This document shows positions 18,079-25,769 of a stretch of DNA of 38,786 bases, piece after piece. Every line of letters starts with the position of its first letter. Within the stretch, counting starts at the first letter, position 1. A program made the position numbers and the translations under genes. The notes under the pieces were generated by a model that saw only the letters and a list, made by a program, of their open reading frames with translations, did no database searches and was not told the origin of the DNA. Source of the stretch: an uncultured Clostridia bacterium (lineage in GTDB: Bacteria > Bacillota > Clostridia > Christensenellales > CAMQZB01); contig CAMQZB010000017.1 of NCBI GenBank assembly GCA_947039455.1, positions 1 through 38,786 of the forward strand, in the 5' to 3' direction.

Positions 18079-19020
18079 ATGAAAAAAATATTATGTTTAT
18101 TATTGGTTGTAGTTTTGATGTTCTCATTAATTGCATGCGGTGCAGAAGTAGGTGACGGCGAACCAGTGCCAAGACCATCAATAGCGCCAGGCGGTGGTGG
18201 AACAGAAGGTGGTATCGAAGGAAGCGATTCTGACCTAGATGTTGAATACGGCGAAACGGAAAGATTAATAGCCTATAAATTCAATGTTTATCTTGAAGTA
18301 GAAGACTTGGAAACTGCCTATAAAGATTTAAAAAACAACCTTCCAACAGGGAGTTGGATAGAAAATGAGGACTATGACCGAGAGAATGCAACAATAGTTT
18401 TGCGTGTCCCAACGTCACGTTCTGAATCTTTCGTTGATGGACTTGGCTCATACGGTGAAATCGTAAGCAAAAGAATTACTTCAGAAGATTTCACATCAAG
18501 TTATACTAATGTGAATTCTACTATAGAAATTTTGGAAATTGAGAAAGGGAGACTTATTGAATTGCTAAAATCAGCAACGGTAACTGAATCAATCACAATT
18601 AACAAAAGACTAGCAGAAATTGAAATCAGCTTGAAACAACTAACCAACGCATCACAGGATTATGTAAGCTTGCATGAATACAGTATAGTTACAGTTCACT
18701 TAAACAGCGAATACATACCAGAAAACCCTTCATATTTCAGTAAATTCGGGGCAGCAATTACTTCAGGATTCGGATTTTTTGTTACTTTCTTTGCTTTGTT
18801 AATACAAATTATACTTTTCCTTATACCATTCTTATGCGTAGCAGGTGTAGTTTTAGCAGTTGTAATAAAAGTGAAAATGATTAAAAGAAAAAAAGAAATG
18901 CAAAATCCAAATAGCCAAAATCCTACAATAAAAAAAGAAATAAACAACCCAAAGACTCCAAGTCCTACAACAAAACCAAAAAGCGACAATAAGTATTGGG
19001 AAGAGGACAACAAAAAATAG
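18079..19020 (+). CDS. DUF4349 domain lipoprotein
   Basis: A 313-aa exported protein. The signal peptide ends in lipobox LIAC (Cys20). A Gly/Pro/Asp-rich linker runs to about residue 55. The DUF4349 domain then follows: a first strand (IAYKFNVYLEVEDLETAYKDL), the motif ATIVLRVPTSRSESFVDGL, ITSEDFTSSYTNVNSTIEILEIEKGRLIELL and a helical region ending YSIVTVHL. A long hydrophobic stretch at about 232-266 should cross the membrane, followed by a basic cytoplasmic tail rich in Lys, Asn and Pro. The protein would thus be tethered at both ends. The biochemical role of the family is not established. It is a single-gene unit. Confidence 0.88.
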   Translation: MKKILCLLLVVVLMFSLIACGAEVGDGEPVPRPSIAPGGGGTEGGIEGSDSDLDVEYGETERLIAYKFNVYLEVEDLETAYKDLKNNLPTGSWIENEDYDRENATIVLRVPTSRSESFVDGLGSYGEIVSKRITSEDFTSSYTNVNSTIEILEIEKGRLIELLKSATVTESITINKRLAEIEISLKQLTNASQDYVSLHEYSIVTVHLNSEYIPENPSYFSKFGAAITSGFGFFVTFFALLIQIILFLIPFLCVAGVVLAVVIKVKMIKRKKEMQNPNSQNPTIKKEINNPKTPSPTTKPKSDNKYWEEDNKK

Positions 19021-19058
19021 GTTGACTATAGGCAAAACAAAAACTAAATAGAAATAAT

Positions 19059-19093
19059 AAAAACTTTTACAGTAATACGTAAAAGTTTTTTCT
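19059..19093 (+). terminator. Intrinsic terminator of the DUF4349 gene
   Basis: A 12-bp perfect stem, AAAAACTTTTAC with GTAAAAGTTTTT, with an eight-base loop, followed by TTCT. It is readable on both strands. Confidence 0.85.
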
Positions 19094-19368
19094 ATTCCAC
19101 GAAAATTTCATGTAAAGCTTGAGAAATATACATATAATTGCATAAATATACTAAAAACAGTAGTGCGAAAGACCACAAAATAATACGAAATCAACTAAAA
19201 AACAGCGTAATTAGTGAATTTTATCAAATTGTGTAATAGGTATAGCACCATAAATATTAGTGTATTATTTAATTTGTACCAAAATATTTCTCTATTAATC
19301 TAAAATACACAAAAATTTACACAGTAAAAAATATAAATAATCTTTTTTTAAAATATCCATAAATTCGC
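19094..19368. other. AT-rich DNA upstream of the liv promoter
   Basis: This stretch lies between a terminator and the liv promoter. I see no gene, no convincing second promoter and no good CodY-type operator. Confidence 0.5.
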
Positions 19369-19397
19369 TTGACTATATCTACGAAAAAGAGTATAAA
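19369..19397 (+). promoter_or_regulatory. Promoter of the liv leader and operon
   Basis: TTGACT (19369-19374), 17 bases, TATAAA (19392-19397). Transcription from about 19404 would give a leader of about 275 bases before livK. Confidence 0.8.
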
Positions 19398-19428
19398 TGA
19401 TATAAGAACAAAATGAAAGGAAGATTTT

Positions 19429-19488
19429 ATGAAAAAATTTACAGCAAAAAACAACCGCATAATTATTCTCATTAACTTATTAAAATAA
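19429..19488 (+). CDS. Candidate Ile/Leu-rich leader peptide of the liv operon
   Basis: A 19-codon ORF encodes MKKFTAKNNRIIILINLLK. AAAGGAAG lies six bases before its ATG, as good as any ribosome site in the window. Seven of eight consecutive codons (19459-19482) specify Ile or Leu: ATA ATT ATT CTC ATT AAC TTA TTA. It stands between the liv promoter and a perfect terminator upstream of genes for a branched-chain amino acid transporter, the classic layout of an attenuation leader. The stop codon ends six bases before the candidate antiterminator strand. The first 12 bases (ATGAAAAAATTT) equal those of livK, hinting at origin by local duplication. Translation is not proven. Confidence 0.75.
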   Translation: MKKFTAKNNRIIILINLLK

Positions 19489-19492
19489 AATA

Positions 19493-19576
19493 GGTTCTTT
19501 TGTGATACGGTTTGGTAACTTGCTAGATTATTAATTTTGATTATTAAAGAACTAAATTATTTTAGTTCTTTTTTTT
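19493..19576 (+). terminator. Attenuator: terminator with alternative antiterminator
   Basis: The terminator is an 11-bp perfect stem, AAAGAACTAAA (19546-19556) with TTTAGTTCTTT (19561-19571), TTAT loop, then a T-run. It lies between the promoter and livK, so it must be read through for transporter expression. GTTCTTT (19494-19500) can pair with AAAGAAC (19546-19552), plus a G-U at 19493/19553, which would destroy the terminator. A ribosome finishing the leader peptide would cover 19494-19500 and favour termination; one stalled at the Ile codons would leave it free. A weaker pairing, AACCGCAT (19453-19460) with ATACGGTT (19505-19512), could add to the switch. Confidence 0.75.
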
Positions 19577-19678
19577 ATTATTAGGTGGGGATTTAATTAT
19601 ATAAAGAAATTCGCAAAATTAATAATTAATCATAAGATTGAAAAATCAGTTCAAAAAAAAGTATAGGAGATTTATATT

Positions 19679-20830
19679 ATGAAAAAATTTGGAAAAAAAT
19701 TAGTAGTAATGGTTTTAGTTTTGGCAATGGTTGCAACGTGCTTCGCAGGTTGTGGTGAAAAAGAAGTTGCCAATGAATTTATAATTGGTGGTTCTGGTCC
19801 TTTGACAGGTCCAGCTGCAAGTTATGGAATTTCAGTTAAGCAAGGGGCAGAGACTGCCGTTGAAGAAATTAATGCAGCTGGCGGAATCAATGGTTATAAA
19901 ATTGACTATAGACCAAGAGACGATGAGCATAGCAACGACAAAGTTAAAACAGTTGTTGAAACTCTTATCGACGATGGTATGCACGCCTTCATGGGGGCAA
20001 CTACATCAGGACCAACAGTAGTTGCTGGTTCAATCACTTCAGATGAGAATATTTTCCAAATTTCACCATCAGGTTCAAGTTTGCCATGTACTGAGTACGA
20101 CAATGCATTCAGAGTATGTTTTACCGATCCCGTTCAAGGTGCAAAATCAGCTAAATATTTGACGGACTATTTACCAGAAGTGAAAAAAGTTGGAGTGTTG
20201 TACGATTCAAGTGTGGGTTATTCTACAGGAATTTACAACGCATTTAATGAAGCGGTTGATTCATCTGTTGAATTAGTTGTTCAAACTTTCATTACTGAAT
20301 CAAGCACTGATTTCAATACCCAAATAAGAAAATTCAAAGATGAAGGCGTTGAAGCAGTATTCGTACCATTCTATGCAGCGGAAGCAGCGAATTTCTTAAC
20401 TCAAGCAAAAATGGCAGGATTATCAGTTCCATTCTTCGGTTGTGACGGTATGGACGGAATTGACGGAATCATGACTGACGTTGATGCGATGGAAGGATTA
20501 GTATACTTGTCTGGTTTTGTTTATTCTTCACAAGAAGCTAACGCAAAAGCGTTCACAGAAAAATATAACAAAAAATACGGAAAGAACCCTGACCAATTTG
20601 CAGCAGCAGGCTATGATGCAATGTATGCAATTAAAGCTGGTATGGAAAAAGGCGAATGTACTCCTGCAATGAGTCCATCGGATATTTGTGATATCATGAT
20701 GAAAACAATGACAGAAGTTACGGTAAATGGACTTACAGGAACAATGACTTGGACTGCTGACGGCGAAACAAATAAAGATGCGCAATTTGCAGTAATGAAA
20801 GACGGCAAACAAGAGGCATTGACTAAATAG
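19679..20830 (+). CDS. livK: Branched-chain amino acid ABC transporter, substrate-binding lipoprotein
   Basis: This extracellular binding lipoprotein captures the substrate for the LivHMGF importer. The 383 aa begin with MKKFGKK, a hydrophobic segment and lipobox FAGC (Cys25). The type I periplasmic-binding fold is recognisable: IIGGSGPLTGPAASYGISVKQGAETAVEEINAAGGING near the start, then FMGATTSGPTVVAGSI, FQISPSGSS, VGVLYDSS, VEAVFVPFYAAEAANFLTQAK and FAAAGYDAMYAIKAG. The pocket specificity cannot be read with certainty; the Ile/Leu leader supports branched-chain amino acids. TATAGGAGA precedes the ATG. A hairpin separates it from livH, fitting the usual excess of binding protein over permease. 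Confidence 0.93.
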   Translation: MKKFGKKLVVMVLVLAMVATCFAGCGEKEVANEFIIGGSGPLTGPAASYGISVKQGAETAVEEINAAGGINGYKIDYRPRDDEHSNDKVKTVVETLIDDGMHAFMGATTSGPTVVAGSITSDENIFQISPSGSSLPCTEYDNAFRVCFTDPVQGAKSAKYLTDYLPEVKKVGVLYDSSVGYSTGIYNAFNEAVDSSVELVVQTFITESSTDFNTQIRKFKDEGVEAVFVPFYAAEAANFLTQAKMAGLSVPFFGCDGMDGIDGIMTDVDAMEGLVYLSGFVYSSQEANAKAFTEKYNKKYGKNPDQFAAAGYDAMYAIKAGMEKGECTPAMSPSDICDIMMKTMTEVTVNGLTGTMTWTADGETNKDAQFAVMKDGKQEALTK

Positions 20831-20872
20831 TCGCGTGAGAAAAAAATAGGAAATAACAAACAATATTGAAAG

Positions 20873-20901
20873 TTTGCATTGACAGAAATAGTCAGTGCAA
20901 A
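20873..20901 (+). other. Hairpin between livK and livH
   Basis: TTTGCATTGAC pairs with GTCAGTGCAAA over 11 positions (one G-U) around a seven-base loop. No T-run follows, so it is more likely a partial attenuator or mRNA-stabilising stem that keeps livK mRNA more abundant than the permease genes. Confidence 0.6.
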
Positions 20902-20937
20902 TCTCAATTATTAGATAAAACAGTTTAGGTGAAAATT

Positions 20938-21849
20938 ATGAATTTTATATCAACAATAATAGGGGGACTGAGTTTAGGAAGTATCTACGCCATAATAGCC
21001 CTTGGTTACACCATGGTTTACGGTATTGCCAAAATGCTAAACTTCGCACATGGTGACGTAATCATGGTTGGCGCATACACTACAATCGTAACAGCAGCTA
21101 CGTTGGCATTACCTCAATTTTTATTTGTGTCGCCAGTAGTAGCAACGCTAATCAGCATAGTTATAAGTATACTATTTTGCGCATTGCTAGGTTTTGCTAT
21201 AGAAAAAATAGCATATAAACCGCTACGAAACTCATCGTCTTTAACAGTGTTAATCACTGCAATCGGAGTTTCAATGTTCTTGCAAAGTATGGCACAATTA
21301 TTACTAGGAGCGCAACCAACACAGTTTCCAAACATCATAGACCTTGGTTTAATTACCATTACGGAAGGCTTGGAAATCAGTGGTGCAACAATAGTAACGC
21401 TAGTGGTATCAACAATCGTTATGATAACATTGACGCTATTTGTAAATAAAACAAAAACAGGTCGTGCAATGAAAGCAGTTTCAGAAGACAAAGACGCAGC
21501 AAGACTAATGGGCATTAATGTAAATAGAACAATTTCTATAACATTCGTTATCGGATCAGTTCTTGCAGCTATTGCAGGAATATGTTATGGAATGAGCTAT
21601 CCGTTTATATCACCAACAACAGGTGCAATGCCAGGAATCAAAGCATTCGTTGCAGCGGTACTTGGTGGAATTGGAAGTATTCCAGGAGCAATGATCGGCG
21701 GAATAATCCTTGGTCTTGTGGAGAACTTGGCAAGAGCAAACCAATACACAGCTCAGCTTTCTGATGCAATAGTATTCTCAGTGCTTATCGTAGTTTTACT
21801 TATTAAACCAACTGGTATTTTAGGTAAAATCAAGCAAGAAAAGGTATAG
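20938..21849 (+). CDS. livH: Branched-chain amino acid ABC transporter permease LivH
   Basis: An inner-membrane permease forming the translocation channel with LivM. The 303 aa are almost entirely hydrophobic, with about eight helices. They start with the family signature GGLSLGSIYAIIALGYTMVYGIAKMLNFAHGD. The coupling-helix region with its conserved Gly is seen at GRAMKAVSEDKDAARLMGINV, followed by AAVLGGIGSIPGAMIGGIILG. I chose the ATG at 20938, since AGGTGA lies six bases upstream and overlaps an in-frame GTG nine bases earlier. It is separated from livM by eight bases. Confidence 0.95.
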   Translation: MNFISTIIGGLSLGSIYAIIALGYTMVYGIAKMLNFAHGDVIMVGAYTTIVTAATLALPQFLFVSPVVATLISIVISILFCALLGFAIEKIAYKPLRNSSSLTVLITAIGVSMFLQSMAQLLLGAQPTQFPNIIDLGLITITEGLEISGATIVTLVVSTIVMITLTLFVNKTKTGRAMKAVSEDKDAARLMGINVNRTISITFVIGSVLAAIAGICYGMSYPFISPTTGAMPGIKAFVAAVLGGIGSIPGAMIGGIILGLVENLARANQYTAQLSDAIVFSVLIVVLLIKPTGILGKIKQEKV

Positions 21850-21857
21850 GTGAGAGT

Positions 21858-22886
21858 ATGAGTGAAAGAATTAAAAACATGAAGAACATTAAATGGAAGA
21901 GCTTCACAAACTATATAATCATCGGTTTAGCATTGCTAGTTTTGTTAATTATGGAAACTATCGGCGTGCTAGACAGAGGCACAAAATCAATAGCAATCAC
22001 ACTTGGCATTAATCTAATATTAGCGATATCACTATCACTAATCATTGGATATCTAGGAGAATTGTCGTTGGGACACGCCGGGTTCATGTGTATTGGTGCA
22101 TTTTTAGGAAAATTTGTGTCAATAGAGCTAGCAGGGTTAACTGTATTTTTATCATTCCCAATAGCATTACTAGTAGGTGGTTTATCCGCAGCATTTTTTG
22201 GTTTCCTAATTGGACTGCCAACAATGCGTTTGCGTGGCGACTATCTAGCGATAGTAACGTTAGCCTTCGGTGAAATTGTGAGAAACGTAATTTTGAACAT
22301 AGATTTCTTAGGCGGACCAGGAGGACTTAAAGGAGATACCAGAGTAACAAATTATATGATTTGCTTCGTATTAGTTCTTGTAACTTTGTTCGTAATTCAA
22401 AATCTAATAAAATCACGTCACGGTCGAGCAATACTTGCTATAAAAAACAACGATATTGCTGCTAGGTCAGTAGGTGTCAATGTTACGAAATACAAGCTGA
22501 TTGCATTTATGATTTCCGCATTTTTTGCAGGAATCGCAGGAGTGCTTTACAGTCATAACACGGTATTATTATCTTCATCAGCCTTTAGCTACAACCGATC
22601 TATTGAGATTTTAGTATTCGTTGTTCTTGGGGGAATGGGAAATGTAACTGGTACAATAATTGCAACAACAATATTAACAGTACTTCCAGAAGTATTGAAG
22701 GTTCTTGATCAATACAGAATGTTGATTTATTCCTTAATACTAATTATAATTATGATTACAAAAGCATCGCCAAAATTCAATAGCTATTCAAAAAAAACTC
22801 AAAATAAAATCAAAGCTTGGTTCTCTGGCATGGGTAAAAAGTTTAGTAAAAAACAAAACGACAATAACAGTGAGGTGAAAAAATAG
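21858..22886 (+). CDS. livM: Branched-chain amino acid ABC transporter permease LivM
   Basis: The second permease of the importer, 342 aa. After a basic N-terminal tail, helices start at about residue 18. Family signatures include YLGELSLGHAGFMCIGAF, LPTMRLRGDYLAIVTLAFGEIVRN, the coupling region GRAILAIKNNDIAARSVGVNV and VVLGGMGNVTGTIIATTILTVLPEVL. The C-terminus is a basic, Lys/Asn-rich cytoplasmic tail. AGGTGAGAG is its ribosome site. Its stop codon shares one base with the GTG start of livG, so translation is probably coupled. Confidence 0.95.
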   Translation: MSERIKNMKNIKWKSFTNYIIIGLALLVLLIMETIGVLDRGTKSIAITLGINLILAISLSLIIGYLGELSLGHAGFMCIGAFLGKFVSIELAGLTVFLSFPIALLVGGLSAAFFGFLIGLPTMRLRGDYLAIVTLAFGEIVRNVILNIDFLGGPGGLKGDTRVTNYMICFVLVLVTLFVIQNLIKSRHGRAILAIKNNDIAARSVGVNVTKYKLIAFMISAFFAGIAGVLYSHNTVLLSSSAFSYNRSIEILVFVVLGGMGNVTGTIIATTILTVLPEVLKVLDQYRMLIYSLILIIIMITKASPKFNSYSKKTQNKIKAWFSGMGKKFSKKQNDNNSEVKK

Positions 22887-23644
22887 TGAATATTTTAGAA
22901 ACGAAAGATCTAGGAATTAAGTTCGGTGGGCTTGATGCTGTTAAAGATTTTAACCTTACTATTAAAAAAGGCGAATTGTATGGATTGATTGGACCGAATG
23001 GTGCAGGAAAAACTACAGTATTTAACTTATTAACTGGAGTTTACAAGCCAACATCAGGGGAAATTTTCCTTGACGGTAATCCTATTGGGGGAAAAACCTC
23101 TATTGATATTAACAAAATGGGCATTGCAAGAACTTTTCAAAATATAAGATTGTTCAGCGACATGACTGTTGTTGAAAATGTTATGGTAGGGCTTCACAAT
23201 AAAGCGAAAGGTAGTATTTTTGAAAGTATTTTCAGACTTCCAATACACTTTAAAACGGAAAAACTACTACGTGAAAAAGCGAAAGAACTGTTAAAAGTTT
23301 TTGACCTTGACGGCGAACGTAATATTCTAGCTAAAAATTTGCCTTACGGCAAACAAAGAAAGTTAGAAATAGCTCGTGCAATGGCTACTTCACCAAAACT
23401 TTTGCTACTTGACGAACCAGCTGCGGGCATGAATCCTCACGAGACTGAGGAGCTTATGACTACTATTAAATTCGTTAGAGGAAATTTTGACATGACTATT
23501 TTGTTAATTGAACACGATATCAAATTTGTTACGGGCATTTGCGAAAACGCTACAGTTTTAAATTTTGGTACAACTTTAGCACAAGGCAAGATTGAAGAAG
23601 TTTTGAAAAATGAAGATGTAATTACTGCATATCTTGGTGCATAG
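22886..23644 (+). CDS. livG: Branched-chain amino acid ABC transporter ATP-binding protein LivG
   Basis: One of two ATPases driving the liv importer, 252 aa. It has Walker A GPNGAGKT (36-43), a Q-loop with the LivG-typical GIARTFQNIRLF, the variant signature LPYGKQRKLEIARAMA in place of LSGGQ, Walker B LLLLDEPAAG (about 171-180) and the switch His in LLIEHDIKFV. That variant signature is characteristic of LivG and is not damage. It starts with GTG, overlapping the livM stop by one base, with GAGGTGA eight bases upstream. livF follows 11 bases later. Confidence 0.95.
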   Translation: MNILETKDLGIKFGGLDAVKDFNLTIKKGELYGLIGPNGAGKTTVFNLLTGVYKPTSGEIFLDGNPIGGKTSIDINKMGIARTFQNIRLFSDMTVVENVMVGLHNKAKGSIFESIFRLPIHFKTEKLLREKAKELLKVFDLDGERNILAKNLPYGKQRKLEIARAMATSPKLLLLDEPAAGMNPHETEELMTTIKFVRGNFDMTILLIEHDIKFVTGICENATVLNFGTTLAQGKIEEVLKNEDVITAYLGA

Positions 23645-23655
23645 GGGGAAGGCAT

Positions 23656-24360
23656 ATGGCTTTATTAGAAGTTAAAGATTTAAAAGTATCTTATGGTATG
23701 ATAAAAGCAATTAAAGGCGTTTCCTTTGAAGTTAATCAAGGAGAAGTTATTGCTTTAATCGGCGCAAACGGTGCAGGAAAGACTACTATCATGCACGCAT
23801 TAAATGGTATTATTCAAGAAAAAGAAGGTTCTATTATCTTCAAGGGCGAAGAAATATCAAAAAAACAAGCACATAAAATTGTGGAAGCTGGTATGTCGCA
23901 AGTGCCAGAAGGTCGACGTATTTTTAAAGAACTAACGGTTTTTCAGAACCTGCAGCTAGGTGCTTTTATTAGAAAAGACAAAAATTGGCTTGATGAATTA
24001 GATTCAATTTATGAAAAGTTTCCAATTTTAAATGAAAGAAAAAATCAAATCGCAGGAACATTGTCAGGTGGCGAACAGCAAATGCTTGCTATGGGTAGAG
24101 CGGTTATGCAACGACCGTCAATCTTGCTTTTGGACGAACCGTCAATGGGGCTTTCTCCTTTGTATGTTCAAAAGATTTTCGATTTTATCAAACAACTAAA
24201 AGACGAGGGAATGACCATTTTGCTAGTAGAACAGAATGCAAAACAAGCTTTGAATATTGCGGATAGAGCTTATGTTCTTGAAACGGGAAAAGTAAAATTC
24301 CAAGGTCCAGCAAAAGGAATGTTAGATAACGACGAAATTAAAAAAGCATATTTAAACTAA
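23656..24360 (+). CDS. livF: Branched-chain amino acid ABC transporter ATP-binding protein LivF
   Basis: The second ATPase, pairing with LivG, 234 aa. It has Walker A GANGAGKT (36-43), a Q-loop region with SQVPEGRRIFKELTVFQNLQLGA, a canonical signature LSGGEQQMLAMGRAVM, Walker B ILLLDEPSMGLSP and the switch His position replaced by Gln in LLVEQNAKQAL, as is usual for LivF. GGGGGAAGG precedes the ATG. It is the last gene of the operon, which ends in the shared terminator at 24481-24516. Confidence 0.95.
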   Translation: MALLEVKDLKVSYGMIKAIKGVSFEVNQGEVIALIGANGAGKTTIMHALNGIIQEKEGSIIFKGEEISKKQAHKIVEAGMSQVPEGRRIFKELTVFQNLQLGAFIRKDKNWLDELDSIYEKFPILNERKNQIAGTLSGGEQQMLAMGRAVMQRPSILLLDEPSMGLSPLYVQKIFDFIKQLKDEGMTILLVEQNAKQALNIADRAYVLETGKVKFQGPAKGMLDNDEIKKAYLN

Positions 24361-24480
24361 TTGAAATAAAATCGCTGTTATATAATAAAACTTTATGATT
24401 TTCTTTAGAAATGTTTATTCACCTAAACTGTGTAAAAGTAAAACTCTGAATGATATTTAATCAGCTATACAATGATAAAA

Positions 24481-24516
24481 AAGATACCGCATCGGATTGA
24501 TGCGGTATCTTTTTTA
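24481..24516. terminator. Bidirectional terminator between livF and the alcohol dehydrogenase gene
   Basis: A 13-bp perfect stem, AAGATACCGCATC with GATGCGGTATCTT, five-base loop, flanked by A-run and T-run, so it can serve both convergent units. Confidence 0.92.
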
Positions 24517-24587
24517 TTATTAAAAACTATATTTTAACACTTACATAAAGTTAAATAATACTTAATTATTTGTAACTGATTTTAATG

Positions 24588-25757
24588 CTATAAAGCAAGA
24601 GTAAGTATTTCAAGAATTTGTTTTTCGTCAAGTGGAACAAATTGTCCTACTTGAGTTCTTCCCACCATAGCTTTTCTTGCTAATGAAGGAAGGTCTTGTT
24701 CTTTTATGTTAATTTCTCTTAATCTAATTGGAAGTCCCATAGACGTTAAGAAGTTTTCGAAAGTTTCGATTAATTCATGAATGATTTGTTCTTTAGGTTT
24801 ATCCGTTGGGTCGATGTCAAATACTCTAACTGCAAGTTGAACGAATCTGTCCATATCTCTTGTGTGAGTGAATTTCATCCAAGCAGGGAAAATGATTGCA
24901 AGTCCAGCACCGTGAGCAACGTCGTTAAATCCTGACAATTCATGCTCGATATTGTGACTTGCCCAGTCGCCAACTCTTCCTGTATTTAGAAGATTGTTGT
25001 GGGCGATTGTTCCTGTCCACATAATTTCGCTACGTGAAGCGTAATCCATTGGTTTTTTCAAAGCGATAGGTGCGTTATTTAAAACAGTTTTGATACAGCC
25101 TTCGATTAGTCTATCCGTCAATTCAACATCAGTTACTGTAGTGAAATAACGTTCAAGTAAATGTGCGATAATGTCGGAGCAACCACAAGCTGTTTGATAT
25201 TTTGGCAAAGAATACGTTCTAAGAGGGTTCATAATAGCAAACTCAGGAATAAGAGCTTCGCCACCGAAAGAACGTTTAAGACCCGTTTTTTCGTCGTCGG
25301 TAATTACTGTTCCTGAAGAGGATTCTGAACCAGCGGCAGGAATAGTTAATACAACGCCAATAGGAAGTGCTTTTGTTACAGTACCGCCAGTCATCAAAAG
25401 GTCAGCAATGTCGCCATCGTAAACAATACCCGCAGCAATAGCTTTAGCCGTATCAATAACTGATCCGCCACCTACAGCAAGGATAAAATCAACGTTGTTC
25501 TTTCTTGCCATTTCAATGCCACGACGAACAAGTGATAAACGAGGGTTTGGTTGTACCCCAGCAAGTTCGAAGCAAAGTGCGTTAGCTTCTCTGATTTGTT
25601 GAGAAACTACTTCATAAAGCCCGCTTTTTTTAATAGAGCCACCGCCGTAAACCATTAAAATGCGTTTACCGTATTTGCGTATTTCGTAAAGCAAGTTAGT
25701 TTCGCTGTTTTGACCAAAAATAATTCGAGTAGGATTGTAAAATTCAAAATCTTTCAT
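24588..25757 (-). CDS. Iron-containing alcohol dehydrogenase (butanol dehydrogenase-like)
   Basis: A cytoplasmic group III alcohol dehydrogenase, probably reducing aldehydes to alcohols with NAD(P)H in fermentation. The 389 aa have the cofactor-binding GGGSVID (96-102) and TIPAAGSESSSG. Metal ligands are probably Asp195 and His199 (CGCSDIIAHLLER), His268 (ASHNIEHELSG) and His282 (DVAHGAGLAI), so the site is complete. The overall pattern, including the start FEFYNPTRIIFG, is closest to the YugJ/BdhA subgroup. Substrate and cofactor are not fixed by sequence. AGGAGA precedes the ATG, and it follows the phospholipase-like gene by 12 bases, so the two form an operon. Confidence 0.92.
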   Translation of the reverse strand: MKDFEFYNPTRIIFGQNSETNLLYEIRKYGKRILMVYGGGSIKKSGLYEVVSQQIREANALCFELAGVQPNPRLSLVRRGIEMARKNNVDFILAVGGGSVIDTAKAIAAGIVYDGDIADLLMTGGTVTKALPIGVVLTIPAAGSESSSGTVITDDEKTGLKRSFGGEALIPEFAIMNPLRTYSLPKYQTACGCSDIIAHLLERYFTTVTDVELTDRLIEGCIKTVLNNAPIALKKPMDYASRSEIMWTGTIAHNNLLNTGRVGDWASHNIEHELSGFNDVAHGAGLAIIFPAWMKFTHTRDMDRFVQLAVRVFDIDPTDKPKEQIIHELIETFENFLTSMGLPIRLREINIKEQDLPSLARKAMVGRTQVGQFVPLDEKQILEILTLAL

Positions 25758-25769
25758 AATATCTCCTTG

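Noticed and set aside
19094-19678. T-box or CodY control of the liv operon
   Set aside because: No T-box sequence or specifier stem is present and no good CodY-type palindrome was found; the leader ORF plus terminator explains the region better.
20873-20901. Terminator separating livK from the rest of the operon
   Set aside because: The hairpin has no T-run, and livH has no promoter of its own; a stabilising or partial-attenuation role fits better.
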